From Flavobacteriaceae bacterium GF1 (GTDB taxonomy: Bacteria > Bacteroidota > Bacteroidia > Flavobacteriales > Flavobacteriaceae): a DNA stretch of 64,000 bases. Shown here one piece after another: positions 45,771 through 55,105 of the stretch. Within the stretch, counting starts at the first letter, position 1, and each line of letters starts with the position of its first letter. The stretch lies in NCBI GenBank assembly GCA_009797885.1, contig WNKP01000016.1, positions 53,797 to 117,796 on the forward strand. Reading direction: 5' to 3'. Under the pieces are notes generated by a model. That model was given only the letters and a program-made list of their open reading frames with translations, had not been told where the DNA came from and ran no database searches. The position numbers and the translations under genes were made by a program.

Positions 45771-48700
45771 GACTTCCAGAACTAGCCATAAAAAACTACC
45801 TGTTCGTACTTACGGCCATAGTCCTGGTGGTCTTCCTGGGACTCCGAAGTTTCAACGGGATGCCCAGATCGGAAGATCCCTTCCTCAGCCTTCCGAACTA
45901 CACGGTCATCGTAGTCTATCCCGGTGCCAGTCCTGAGGATATGGAAGAGTTTGTTGTCGATCCCATCGAGGAAGTGGTGGATGCCATTGATGACATCACA
46001 GAAATCAAGACCGAAATCGCCAATGGGTTGGCCGTGTTGGGCATTGAGGCCGAATTCGGCATCAATTATGATGACAAATATGATGATATCATCCTTGAAA
46101 TCAACAAAATACGAAATGACCTGCCGGCAGGAATCATTCAATTGGATATCGAACAGTTCAAACCTGAAGATCGTGTGGTGGTGCACCAGTTTGCCCTGGT
46201 CTCGGAGACGGTTCCCTACAATGTACTGAACGATATTGCCGAGGATTTTGAGGACGAACTGGAAACTGTGGGCGGGATTAAGGAGGTGGACGTTGAGGCG
46301 AACCCCAGGGAGGAGATCCGCATCAACCTGGATTTTCAGAAAATGTCAAATCTAAACATCAGCCTGGGGACGGTCATCAACACCCTTCAATCGAATAACC
46401 TGAACATCCCTGGGGGAAATATAAAATCGGGCAATATCGGTTTCAATATTGAAACTTCGGGAACTTATGAATCCCTGCAAGAGATAAGGAATACGGTTAT
46501 CTATCACGAGGACGGGCAATTGGTCTATCTCAAGGATATCGCAGCGGTCAATAATGACTATGAGGACCTTAGGTGGATTGCCAGGCATAACGGAAAAAAA
46601 GCGATTTATATCAATGTCACACAGAAACGTGGGGGGAACATCATTCAGCTCGCCGAAGAAATCGGTGGTGTGGCGGAAGCCTTTAAGGCCACCCTGCCCA
46701 ATACCGTAGCTCTGGAAACCGCATTTGAGCAGGCTCCTGCCGTCGCCTTTAGGATCAACGACTTTATTTCCAACCTGGTACAAGGGATCCTATTGGTGGG
46801 GCTGATCATCCTAATTTTCCTAGGTTGGCGTTCCTCATTGGTCATTATGGTCGTCATTCCACTGTCCATTCTTATCGCCATTACGGTACTTGACCTTTCT
46901 GGCTATGCGCTACAACAGATTTCCATTGCCTCCCTGGTGATCGCCCTGGGGCTTTTGGTGGACAACGGTATTGTGGTCATCGAAAATATCGTTCGATTCA
47001 AAAGGGAGGGATACCCTCTTTTGCAAGCCGCAGCAAAGGGGACCAGTGAAGTAGGGTATGCCATTGTGAGTTCCACCATTACCACTTTGTTGTCCTTCGC
47101 CCCCTTGGCCCTGCTACAAAGCGGACCCGGGGAATTCTTAAGGACACTGCCCCTTACGGTCATTTATGTTTTGATGGCCTCGCTCCTTCTCGCCCTTACC
47201 TTCACCCCCATTATCGCAAGTCGGTTTTTAAAGAAGGGCAAAGAGATAAAAACACCCTTGGTGACCCAAAAAATCGAAAAATTCATCGATAGATACTATA
47301 AGCCAAGTCTGGACTTTGCATTGAGGAGGGGAAGGCTAGTGGTCGTATTGGGATTTGGGTTATTAATGGCTTCCGCTGCCTTGTTTCCCAGTATCGGGGT
47401 AAGCTTCTTCCCCACCGCGGACAAGCCCATGTTGCTCATTGACGTCAACCATCCCTATTCCAGCAATATTGACCACACGGACCGGACTTTGGAATACATC
47501 GAATCTGTACTGGACACCATGGATTTCGTGGACAACTACACCGTGAACGCAGGGCACGGGAACCCTCAGGTATATTACAATCGGATTCCTGAGGAATACA
47601 AGACCTACCATGGGGAGGTATTGGTCAATTTCAAGGAATGGGACCCCGAAAGGTTTTACGCCACCCTGGAACAGTTCCGTGAACGCTTCTCCGATTACCC
47701 GGACGCCCGGATATCATTTAGGGAGCTCAAGAACGGGGCCCCTTTTGAGGCGCCCATAGAAATCCTATTGATAGGGGAAGAAGTGGACACATTAAAACGG
47801 ATAGCCAGGGATGTAGAACGAATGATGAAAAACACAAGTGGAGTCATTGATGTCGACAATCCCCTGGCCGTTGCCAAGACCGATATCTCCATCAAAATCA
47901 ATAGGGACAAAGCAGCGCTGTTTGATGTGCCCTTGGCCACCATCGACCAGACCGTAAGGGCAAGCCTTAACGGTCTGATCATTGACAACGTTCAAATTGA
48001 AGGGGACGATGAGAAATATCCACTGGTAATACGAATGCCTTTTGATAAAAAGCAGGTCATTGATGATTACAATAAGGTCTATGTGACCAGTCGTACCGGT
48101 GCGAACATTCCGTTGAAGCAATTGTCCACCCCTGTCTTTGAGCAGAACTATGCCAAATTGAACCACTACAATACCGATTTGAACACGGCCATTACGGCAA
48201 ATGTGATCGATCCCGATAAGACCAAGGAATATACCGAGGCCATCATCCCCAAACTGGACGGATACGACTGGCCCACAGGCTATCGCTATTACATTGGCGG
48301 TGAGTACGAGACCCAGACCGAGAGCTTTGGCGATCTGGGAATTCTTTTGGGGACGGCATTGATCTTGATTTTCGCGGTATTGGTATTGCAGTTCAGGAGT
48401 GTCACTCAGCCCTTGATCATTTTTTCCGCAATTCCACTGGCTTTGAGCGGATCGTTTGTTGCACTGTTCCTTTCGGGTTGGTCCTTTAGTTTCTTCGCCT
48501 TTGTCGGATTCATAAGCCTTCAGGGTATTGTGGTCAACAATTCCATTATTTTGGTGGATTATACCAACCAACTCATCGCCCAGGGCAAGGAAAAAATTGA
48601 GGCCATCAAACTGGCCGCCCAAAGACGGTTTACACCAATTGTACTGACCTCGCTCACAACCATCTTGGGCCTGATGCCCCTTACCTTTCAGGGTACCTCA

Positions 48701-48805
48701 CTTTGGTCTCCCTTGGGTTGGACCCTCATTGGCGGCATGATCAGTTCAACGGCGCTGACCCTTTTGGTAGTGCCCGTGCTCTACAAATGGTTATCCGGAA
48801 AGTAA
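45767..48805 (+). CDS. RND (AcrB/HAE1-type) efflux pump
   Basis: The 1012-residue protein has twelve membrane helices in two halves and two large periplasmic loops. Typical segments are YPGASPEDMEEFVVDPIEE, IALGLLVDNGIVVIENI (with the proton-relay aspartate region) and LQGIVVNNSIILVDYTNQ. The short length and the form of the loops fit the Bacteroidota HAE1-type pumps. It completes the operon under TetR control; substrates are probably hydrophobic compounds. Confidence 0.95.
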   Translation: MRLPELAIKNYLFVLTAIVLVVFLGLRSFNGMPRSEDPFLSLPNYTVIVVYPGASPEDMEEFVVDPIEEVVDAIDDITEIKTEIANGLAVLGIEAEFGINYDDKYDDIILEINKIRNDLPAGIIQLDIEQFKPEDRVVVHQFALVSETVPYNVLNDIAEDFEDELETVGGIKEVDVEANPREEIRINLDFQKMSNLNISLGTVINTLQSNNLNIPGGNIKSGNIGFNIETSGTYESLQEIRNTVIYHEDGQLVYLKDIAAVNNDYEDLRWIARHNGKKAIYINVTQKRGGNIIQLAEEIGGVAEAFKATLPNTVALETAFEQAPAVAFRINDFISNLVQGILLVGLIILIFLGWRSSLVIMVVIPLSILIAITVLDLSGYALQQISIASLVIALGLLVDNGIVVIENIVRFKREGYPLLQAAAKGTSEVGYAIVSSTITTLLSFAPLALLQSGPGEFLRTLPLTVIYVLMASLLLALTFTPIIASRFLKKGKEIKTPLVTQKIEKFIDRYYKPSLDFALRRGRLVVVLGFGLLMASAALFPSIGVSFFPTADKPMLLIDVNHPYSSNIDHTDRTLEYIESVLDTMDFVDNYTVNAGHGNPQVYYNRIPEEYKTYHGEVLVNFKEWDPERFYATLEQFRERFSDYPDARISFRELKNGAPFEAPIEILLIGEEVDTLKRIARDVERMMKNTSGVIDVDNPLAVAKTDISIKINRDKAALFDVPLATIDQTVRASLNGLIIDNVQIEGDDEKYPLVIRMPFDKKQVIDDYNKVYVTSRTGANIPLKQLSTPVFEQNYAKLNHYNTDLNTAITANVIDPDKTKEYTEAIIPKLDGYDWPTGYRYYIGGEYETQTESFGDLGILLGTALILIFAVLVLQFRSVTQPLIIFSAIPLALSGSFVALFLSGWSFSFFAFVGFISLQGIVVNNSIILVDYTNQLIAQGKEKIEAIKLAAQRRFTPIVLTSLTTILGLMPLTFQGTSLWSPLGWTLIGGMISSTALTLLVVPVLYKWLSGK

Positions 48806-48809
48806 TGGA

Positions 48810-48974
48810 ATGAAGGAGATACCGATCATGTACGACTTTGAGGAGGACAACCTGGAAGCCTTGCCCATCGGTATTTTGCACGGTTTGGACGGAAGAATCC
48901 CACGAATAATAGGCCTTATATTCATTTCGTATATGAAAAAGGGTATGTCAATGGTAACAACGCTTCCTTTTTAA
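48810..48974 (+). CDS. Possible small ORF after the pump operon
   Basis: A 54-codon frame (MKEIPIMYDFEEDNLEALP start, ending at TAA 48972-48974) begins 5 bases after the pump stop. It has an acidic start and a hydrophobic middle (IIGLIFISYM). I recognise no family; it could be a decayed remnant. The rest of the gap to 49168 holds a minus-strand fragment listed separately. Confidence 0.25.
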   Translation: MKEIPIMYDFEEDNLEALPIGILHGLDGRIPRIIGLIFISYMKKGMSMVTTLPF

Positions 48975-49015
48975 CGATTGCGGAAAATATACCATTAAGA
49001 TTTGTCTTAACCAGA

Positions 49016-49153
49016 TCATTTTAAGCTTGCGTAAAGTATCTTCGCATCTTCATAGTCTTTCAGGTAGCGTTTATGGCAACTGCCGCATATTCTTAGACCA
49101 TTGAAGGAAAAGCGGTAAGTAGCGATAAGGAGGCTACCAACATGTACGTTGGA
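49016..49153 (-). pseudogene. Startless minus-strand fragment with CGSCH motif
   Basis: A minus-strand open frame of 45 codons, closed upstream by TAA and lacking a good start, ends in RICGSCHKRYLKDYEDAK and a short helix, with TGA at 49016-49018. The C-x2-C-H motif resembles a haem-c or zinc site. It overlaps the presumed promoter of the DUF2490 gene. It is probably a gene remnant, possibly chance. Confidence 0.25.
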
Positions 49154-49168
49154 TTATAAAAAGTTGTA

Positions 49169-49984
49169 TTGGACACTACTAAATTTTATGCGCTAAAATT
49201 AAGTCTGTTGAAATATTTCGTTATTGGTGTAACCTTAGTTTTGCTTTTGGTAAGTCCCTCATCTTACGGTCAAGAGCTACCCGAAAAAGTTGTCAACGAA
49301 AATGCCCAATTTTGGATTTCAACCAACAATGTATTCAGAATTGCCAACCGTTGGGCCCTATTGAATGATATTCATATTCGCAGAAACAATTTTTTGGCGG
49401 ATCCCAATTTCTACTTCCTTCGGGTTGGCGGCCAGTACTATTTAAACTCCAGCCTTCGGTTAGCGGCAGGTTATGCACACCTTTGGTTGACTCCCACCGG
49501 TGATTGGGACCGTTTTCAAAACGAGAATAGAATTTACCAGCAGTTAAGTATATCCAAACGTTATGAAAAGATGAACGCTTTGTTTAGGATCAGATTGGAG
49601 CAACGCTTTTTCAACAATGTGCAGGATGGTCAATCCTTAAATGACGATTTTTTTGTTAACCGTATTCGATTTCTGGTCAGTGCCGGATTTCCTTTTAAAC
49701 AGGGTGGGCCTACAGAATTCATATTAGCGAATGAAACACACCTGAATTTTGGCAAAGATGTAGTCTTTAACACCTTTAACCAGAACAGATTGACTATTGG
49801 CCTAAAGCACCAATTGAGTAAGAACTGGAAGGTGGATTGTGGATATATGATGGTCTATCAGCAACTCGCTGCAGGTAATGTTTACAATCTTAATCATACC
49901 TTACGCCTGTTCTTCTATGGTAGCTTTGATTTCAGAAAGAATAAAAATTTACCCTTTAACGAGGTAAGGCATGGTGATGAATAA
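49169..49984 (+). CDS. DUF2490 outer-membrane protein
   Basis: The 271-residue protein seems to start at a TTG codon; no in-frame ATG precedes the hydrophobic segment (FVIGVTLVLLLVSPSSYGQ), which works as a signal peptide. The mature part is a beta-barrel with alternating strands (FWISTNNVFRIANRWALLND; NRLTIGLKHQLSKNWKVDCG), matching DUF2490. Function unknown. Confidence 0.78.
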   Translation: MDTTKFYALKLSLLKYFVIGVTLVLLLVSPSSYGQELPEKVVNENAQFWISTNNVFRIANRWALLNDIHIRRNNFLADPNFYFLRVGGQYYLNSSLRLAAGYAHLWLTPTGDWDRFQNENRIYQQLSISKRYEKMNALFRIRLEQRFFNNVQDGQSLNDDFFVNRIRFLVSAGFPFKQGGPTEFILANETHLNFGKDVVFNTFNQNRLTIGLKHQLSKNWKVDCGYMMVYQQLAAGNVYNLNHTLRLFFYGSFDFRKNKNLPFNEVRHGDE

Positions 49985-50033
49985 AACAAGTTTACGTACA
50001 GGATACTTCCTTGTTATGGTAAATTAGGGCAAA

Positions 50034-50798
50034 ATGAAAGTATCGAAATCACTATTTGTTGTTTTTCTACTAATAAGCTTTAGCTGCAAATCGCAAAGAC
50101 CGTTATCCCGAATTGAAATAGTCCAACCAACCATAGCCCAAGAAGCAACATCGATTTGGAGGACAATTAATGATGTTGCTTTTTTTGAAAAGCAAGGATA
50201 CACCATTCATCTACCAAAGCATCCTTTAATTGACTCATTACTATCGAAATCCAAAAATGGGACTTTTGGAAACAAAGACTTTCCCGCAATCCATGCACTG
50301 GTCGAAGCAGAAGTATTCAACCAAAAAAACTATAAAAAAGCGATACAAAAAGTTGACGATCAGCTAGACCTCATAAATGGACTTGTCAATGAAATGGATA
50401 CCAAAAAAGAGCAATGGGATTGGAAATTTAACATGTTTGAGACCTACAGGGTGGTGTTTACTTTATACGGCACCGGAGGCAGTTATGATCCTGATACGGG
50501 AAGTATAACTTTACTGACCAATAGCGAGGGAGGGTTTATGAATTATGAACAGCCAGCCAATACCATAATTCACGAAATTGTACATATGGGAGTGGAGTAT
50601 TCCATTGTTCAAAAATATAACCTTTCCCACGGTCTTAAGGAACGGTTGGTGGACAGATTGGTCCATCTCATGTTTAAAGAAGAACTTCCTGAATACCGAA
50701 TTCAAAATATGGGAAACGTTGGAATAGATGAATATTTGAAAAAACCAGAGGATATCGGTTCTTTAAATGTTATCATTCCAACGTTTTTAAATAAATAA
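50034..50798 (+). CDS. Metallopeptidase-like lipoprotein
   Basis: The 254-residue product has a lipoprotein signal peptide (FVVFLLISFSCKSQ). A zinc-type motif HEIVHMGVEY (about 182-191) is followed about 20 residues later by LKERLVDRLVHL, whose Glu may be a third ligand. I know no named family for it. It starts 49 bases after the DUF2490 gene and is followed by a terminator. Confidence 0.65.
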   Translation: MKVSKSLFVVFLLISFSCKSQRPLSRIEIVQPTIAQEATSIWRTINDVAFFEKQGYTIHLPKHPLIDSLLSKSKNGTFGNKDFPAIHALVEAEVFNQKNYKKAIQKVDDQLDLINGLVNEMDTKKEQWDWKFNMFETYRVVFTLYGTGGSYDPDTGSITLLTNSEGGFMNYEQPANTIIHEIVHMGVEYSIVQKYNLSHGLKERLVDRLVHLMFKEELPEYRIQNMGNVGIDEYLKKPEDIGSLNVIIPTFLNK

Positions 50799-50843
50799 AC
50801 CTAACCTGTCACAAGAAGGGGCTCTAATTGATTGGGGCGCCCT

Positions 50844-50887
50844 AAAACGCCTTACCCCTTATAATACCTTTGTGTGCGGCGTTTTTT
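50844..50887. terminator. Bidirectional terminator between convergent genes
   Basis: AAAACGCC (50844-50851) pairs with GGCGTTTT (50878-50885), followed by further T. It lies between the plus-strand lipoprotein gene and the minus-strand lipocalin-like gene. The A-rich left arm would serve the opposite direction too. Confidence 0.55.
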
Positions 50888-50890
50888 TGC

Positions 50891-51853
50891 TTATGTTTTT
50901 ATATAAACATACTCAATAGTCTGTACATTGGAATCATTATCCTCGTATTCGTATACCAAATTTATGGTACTATCGTCTATAATTTTGAAAGTCAGTCTGG
51001 AAGATTCTTCAATTCGTATGGTTTCGGCATCCTCGACCAGATAACTTAAGTCACTCTCTTTTTTAAACTGGCAATCCGCATTACTATCAAAAGTAATGGT
51101 GTTGAACCCTTCTGTAACCACAGCCGAAAAATCCGATTGTAGCGGATACGTTACACTAACATTGTACTTCAGCAGGTCATTCCTATTGAACGTTTCTTTA
51201 TGTTGGGTGAAAATAACTTCATCCGAACCTACAAATTCCAGCGTGTTCTTTTTTTGACATTCATCCGTTACACCGGTTATCTCCCAAACTCCCTGTATTT
51301 GTGAAATAATTTCCGAACCATCGAAGGAAGAGCTTGGTGGGTCCGAATTGTCATTTTCGTCCCCTATGATATCCCCGTTACCTTCTCCATCATTCGCCAA
51401 TTCTTCATTATCAGCTTTAATAAAAATGTCTACCTGCGTTTTATTGTCATCCGTAGTGGAGGTAATCTGTAGCGCATCATCCACTAGTTCAATTTTGGAT
51501 GTAGAATTAAAAAAAGTTACGCTATTGATACCCTCAACCGTATATGTTCCGGATAAAATTGATGTGGCGGCTAAATTACCGTTACGCCTCTTATAAACAA
51601 GCTCATACGTATTATCCGCATTAAAAGTTGCAGTCGATTCCTTTAGATATGAAAAATCCTCCAATCCTACGGCTTCGCCATCAATTGTACTGCTTATAAG
51701 CCTCCATTCCCCAATCAATGCTTGTTTTGTGGCTGCATGTTCGGTTTCGGTATTGTTTTCAGGATCATCATCATTTTCGCAAGAGATAACACCAATGCAT
51801 AAAATGCTCAATAGTAAAATTGTCCAATTTCTTTTTTGTGGGATTTTTTTCAT
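50891..51853 (-). CDS. Lipoprotein with two lipocalin-like domains
   Basis: The 320-residue protein has a lipoprotein signal peptide (LLSILCIGVISC) and an acidic, low-complexity linker. Two lipocalin-like repeats start at LIGEWRLISSTIDG (about 48) and IQGVWEITGVTDEC (about 188), separated by an Asp/Glu/Ser-rich spacer (NDGEGNGDIIGDENDNSDPP). Such domains are common in Bacteroidota surface lipoproteins; ligand unknown. Confidence 0.8.
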   Translation of the reverse strand: MKKIPQKRNWTILLLSILCIGVISCENDDDPENNTETEHAATKQALIGEWRLISSTIDGEAVGLEDFSYLKESTATFNADNTYELVYKRRNGNLAATSILSGTYTVEGINSVTFFNSTSKIELVDDALQITSTTDDNKTQVDIFIKADNEELANDGEGNGDIIGDENDNSDPPSSSFDGSEIISQIQGVWEITGVTDECQKKNTLEFVGSDEVIFTQHKETFNRNDLLKYNVSVTYPLQSDFSAVVTEGFNTITFDSNADCQFKKESDLSYLVEDAETIRIEESSRLTFKIIDDSTINLVYEYEDNDSNVQTIEYVYIKT

Positions 51854-51981
51854 TTTCTTGACTCGTTTATTAAAGTTTACCTCGCTTTGTCAAAAAGCAA
51901 TAAAATATAGTGGTTGTTGAAGGTGCAACGGAAATAATTATCCGTTATTGTTTGTAATCGTATTCTGTTATAAATTTTACT

Positions 51982-52128
51982 TTATTCTTTCAATAATTGA
52001 TGCCCCCTTTTTTTCTGAAAAACAAGATGGCTTTTAGTATAAAGAACATAAAACCCGATAACCCAAAAACAATACCACCCTAACTTTGGAAAAAAGGTGT
52101 TTGCCCAGGTAATTCCAAAGTCTTTCAA
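51982..52128 (-). CDS. Possible small membrane protein at end of signalling operon
   Basis: A 48-residue frame starts at TTG overlapping the PAS stop (TTGA) and has a hydrophobic middle (WYCFWVIGFYVLYT) flanked by charged ends (RGHQLLKE). The overlap pattern suggests translational coupling. A longer frame from 52209 runs inside the PAS gene and is less likely. No homology recognised. Confidence 0.35.
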   Translation of the reverse strand: MKDFGITWANTFFPKLGWYCFWVIGFYVLYTKSHLVFQKKRGHQLLKE

Positions 52129-52577
52129 TGCTGATCGGAAAAGGTCCGCAACTCCTCCTTCATTTGGTCCAGGAACATCTGCTCCTTGGTCATATCGGAC
52201 ATAAGGCAATGAATGGCAATTGCATTTTTTTTGGAATCATATATGGCCGAACTGCTGATCCAGATGACCTTTTTACGCCCGCATGACGCTGTGATTTCCA
52301 GTTCAAAGTCATTAACATGGCCCATTAACCCTACAAGCTCCAGCATGACCATAAATCTTTCCTTATTTGCACCGAACAAAAAATCATTCACATTTTTGGT
52401 TTCCCCCTCATGATCGATAAGGCCCAGTAGGTCCTTGCATTTGGGATTGTACCCCAGAATCCTTCCCCTAAGATCAAGAACCATATACGCTTTGGGCAAA
52501 ATATGGTATATGCTGGTCGCGCCCTTATCCTTTAGGCTCAACATCAAATCATCCAAAACCGAACTATCTTCATGCAT
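52125..52577 (-). CDS. Stand-alone PAS-domain protein
   Basis: The 150-residue product is mostly one PAS domain (about 25-130): AYMVLDLRGRILGYNPKCKD at the start, FELEITASCGRKKVIWISSS in the middle strand and a helical end (KEQMFLDQMKEELRTF). No kinase or output domain follows. It is encoded 11 bases after the response-regulator gene and probably acts as a sensor or partner for it. Confidence 0.75.
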   Translation of the reverse strand: MHEDSSVLDDLMLSLKDKGATSIYHILPKAYMVLDLRGRILGYNPKCKDLLGLIDHEGETKNVNDFLFGANKERFMVMLELVGLMGHVNDFELEITASCGRKKVIWISSSAIYDSKKNAIAIHCLMSDMTKEQMFLDQMKEELRTFSDQH

Positions 52578-52588
52578 ACTATATCTTA

Positions 52589-53017
52589 TTACTGATTAAC
52601 AATTTTATCAATACTTGTAAAGGGATTCAGGTTGGCTTCCCAATATTGGATCAACACCCTCAACATACCGATCAGCTCCTTATAATAGGTAGGTTTGATC
52701 ATATACCCGGCGGCTCCACTTCCATAACATGCCTTGGCCGTTTCTGCACAATCAACAGTTGTCCACACCACAATGGGAATATAACTGTACCAATCATCGG
52801 AAAACTTCATTCTTTTGATGAAGTCCAAACCATCCATTTCACGCATATTGAAATCCACCACAACCACATCCGGCACAAAAACCTGGGAGCGAATTAGGTC
52901 AATCGCGGCCATGGGGTTATCCAGGGTTTTGATTTCATGGGCCGAACAAAACTGCTCAAGCGCCTTTTTCAATACCATCAATTGGACCCTGTTATCGTCA
53001 ATAAATAAATAATTCAT
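52589..53017 (-). CDS. Single-domain response regulator
   Basis: Starting at 53017 (MNYLFIDDNRVQLMVLKKAL) the protein has 142 residues with the receiver acidic pair (IDDN), the phosphorylation Asp in VVVVDFNMREMDG, Thr in VVWTTV and Lys in YMIKPTYY. There is no output domain, so it likely works by protein contacts. It lies between the LytTR and PAS genes. Confidence 0.9.
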   Translation of the reverse strand: MNYLFIDDNRVQLMVLKKALEQFCSAHEIKTLDNPMAAIDLIRSQVFVPDVVVVDFNMREMDGLDFIKRMKFSDDWYSYIPIVVWTTVDCAETAKACYGSGAAGYMIKPTYYKELIGMLRVLIQYWEANLNPFTSIDKIVNQ

Positions 53018-53041
53018 AATTTCTATGGGTTTCACAATACA

Positions 53042-53797
53042 CTATGGTATTGTTTCATTAAATAAGGGCACTGCGTTTAAAATGTTCTGTTTGTACTTGT
53101 TCGATATCGCAGGCCGAAAACTATTCAAACCATCGATATAGACCCTATTGCCCACAATTTTGTTGATCTTATCAATATTGATGACAACAGACCTATTTAT
53201 CCGGTAAAATTTGTCCGGTAAAACCTCCATGGTAGATTGCAATGTCTGCCTGATCAGGTGTTTTTTGCTATCCACATAAATGGAGATGTAATTTCGTTCA
53301 CTTTCAAAACAGAGGACTTCGTCCAAATGGAATTTGATGAGCGAATAGCCCTCCTTCAAAAAAAAGGCATCCTTACGGCACGACAGACATTTTTTTTCTT
53401 TGTCCAAAACAGTATCTCGTGGGTCCATGGGAAAATCGCTGTTTCCAATACTTTCCATCACGTTATTAAGATCCACAAAGGGGCGGAAAAAAATCCTGTA
53501 CAGGTCAACGGACATATTCCCCTTTTGAGTGCTTATCTTTCCTGAGATGTTACTGTAAAAGACTATCTTAAATTTATACTGATGAAATAGGTGGTAACAC
53601 ACGATGTCGTCCCTGAGCATCTCGAAAAAATGATAATCGATCAATATGAAATCATATTTCCTTCGCTGTTCGGAGAGCCACATCTCTTCCCAACATAAAA
53701 AAGCATCGTGTTCACAAATACCACAGTTTCTTAGCTCATCCAAAAACGGTAAATAGCCAAATTTTTCCTGGACCAATATTGCTACCCTACTTTTCAT
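53042..53797 (-). CDS. LytTR regulator with degenerate receiver
   Basis: The 251-residue protein has an N-terminal receiver-like domain lacking the usual acidic pair (ILVQEK), with one Asp in YDFILIDYHF and Arg instead of the usual Lys in IFFRPFVD. A CLSC segment links it to a LytTR DNA-binding domain (LIKFHLDEVLCFESERNYIS; FYRINRSVVINIDKI). It may be regulated without phosphorylation. The response-regulator gene follows after 24 bases (from its start at 53017). Confidence 0.88.
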   Translation of the reverse strand: MKSRVAILVQEKFGYLPFLDELRNCGICEHDAFLCWEEMWLSEQRRKYDFILIDYHFFEMLRDDIVCYHLFHQYKFKIVFYSNISGKISTQKGNMSVDLYRIFFRPFVDLNNVMESIGNSDFPMDPRDTVLDKEKKCLSCRKDAFFLKEGYSLIKFHLDEVLCFESERNYISIYVDSKKHLIRQTLQSTMEVLPDKFYRINRSVVINIDKINKIVGNRVYIDGLNSFRPAISNKYKQNILNAVPLFNETIP

Positions 53798-53828
53798 GAA
53801 AACCTACATTTTTCTTTACCCACAGTTA

Positions 53829-53960
53829 TCATGGCCTCTCATTCTTTTTTTCTTTTTTAAGTTGTCTATGTTTATAGTACAACTTAGAAATCATCAACAG
53901 TACCGCATATACCAGTAAAGCGAGTACATCTTCCACAAAAACATCATCAATAAGTGACAC
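53829..53960 (-). CDS. Small single-pass membrane protein, GTG start
   Basis: A 43-residue frame starts at GTG 53958-53960 and reads as an acidic N-terminus (MSLIDDVFVED), one membrane helix (VLALLVYAVLLMISKLYY) and a strongly basic tail (KHRQLKKEKKNERP). It ends 31 bases before the LytTR gene. The topology is clean and coding-like. It could be a small regulator or sensor for the signalling operon; I recognise no family. Confidence 0.5.
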   Translation of the reverse strand: MSLIDDVFVEDVLALLVYAVLLMISKLYYKHRQLKKEKKNERP

Positions 53961-54010
53961 TGCTGAACCTTTTTGTTTTTGTCCTGTTCAAAGGAGGCAT
54001 ACGGTATGTT

Positions 54011-54190
54011 TTAAAAACCGACCAACTCCAAAATTTGATATGAATCCTGTTTTTTCAGGCTACATGCAAACGGATTACCGTACCGAAGGGCTGTTGCCAA
54101 TCTGTTGGTATCCGGTGGGCAGTTTGGTTTGGGTTTTGAATAACTTTCAAACCCTCCCTGGTCATGAAGTACTGTTGTTTTTGACGCCAT
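54011..54190 (-). CDS. Short ORF between porP/sprF and signalling operon
   Basis: A 59-residue frame (ATG 54188-54190) has two cysteines (NCPPD, PFACS) and no hydrophobic segment. The reading is coding-like but without a known motif. It lies 39 bases after the PorP/SprF stop and 50 bases before the small membrane ORF. Confidence 0.3.
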   Translation of the reverse strand: MASKTTVLHDQGGFESYSKPKPNCPPDTNRLATALRYGNPFACSLKKQDSYQILELVGF

Positions 54191-54229
54191 TGCATTGAAA
54201 ATAAATCCAATAATTTTCTTCCTGGAATG

Positions 54230-55105
54230 CTATAGGTAAAACTTCAATATCGCTTCGTGATTTCCCCTTCTATAATTACTTACAGAAGTTACAGCGGCGT
54301 CATAGGCGTACCCTATCCTGAGTCTATCCGACATCTTGAAAAATACAAGGGTACTCATGGATTCCTTTAATCTGTAGCTCAGGCCAAGGTCCAACAATCC
54401 GTACAAATCGAACGTTCCATTGATATCCATGGAGAAAGGCACATCGCTGATTACCCGTGTTAAAAAAGAGGGCGTAAAGATTATATCCTTGGTCAAGGGA
54501 AACTGATAGCCCGCTCCCATAAAAAATTGCATTTGATCGGTGGCCTGTGTTGCAATCCCCGATTCCTTTTCGTATCTACTTGTTCTTAGTAGGGCCGGTA
54601 TGGAAATGTTCATAAAATAGCGTTCTCCCCTTAAATAGGCGCCCACCCCAACATTTGGGTTGAACACGCTTACATTTTCTGAAAAAAGTGGGTCGGTATC
54701 AAGTCCAATAGGTGCCAAATCTATGTTAACGGCAGAACCTCCCGCCTTAAGCCCCAAAAACAGATCCACTGTTTCCTTTAATTGGAGCTTATAGGAGAAA
54801 TCGGCATAAACATCCGTTTCGTTGAGCACGAACACACTACTATTGACAATTGAAAGGCCCAGCCCCACTTTTTCGGCTATGGGGCTACTCAAGGTAAAAC
54901 TCCAGGTCTCGGGTGCGTCATCAAGACCCGCCCACTGCGCTCTATAATTGGAGGTGAACTCCATTTTTTCGCCGGTCCCCGCATAGGCCGGGTTTATGAC
55001 GTTCATGTTATAATTGTACAGTGTAAATGTTACATCTTGCTGGGCATAGGACTGCATACACCATATCGAGGTTGCTATAAAAAAATATAATTTCTTTTTC
55101 TTCAT
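54230..55105 (-). CDS. PorP/SprF-family type IX secretion outer-membrane protein
   Basis: The 291-residue protein has a signal peptide ending YAQQD and the family pattern (LYNYNMNVINPAYAGTGEKM; FTSNYRAQWAGLDDAPETWS; ending in a C-terminal beta strand). PorP/SprF proteins help secrete or anchor type IX substrates with type B C-terminal domains. It is encoded after, on the same strand as, a giant protein with just that type B domain, so the pair is probably functional. Confidence 0.93.
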   Translation of the reverse strand: MKKKKLYFFIATSIWCMQSYAQQDVTFTLYNYNMNVINPAYAGTGEKMEFTSNYRAQWAGLDDAPETWSFTLSSPIAEKVGLGLSIVNSSVFVLNETDVYADFSYKLQLKETVDLFLGLKAGGSAVNIDLAPIGLDTDPLFSENVSVFNPNVGVGAYLRGERYFMNISIPALLRTSRYEKESGIATQATDQMQFFMGAGYQFPLTKDIIFTPSFLTRVISDVPFSMDINGTFDLYGLLDLGLSYRLKESMSTLVFFKMSDRLRIGYAYDAAVTSVSNYRRGNHEAILKFYL

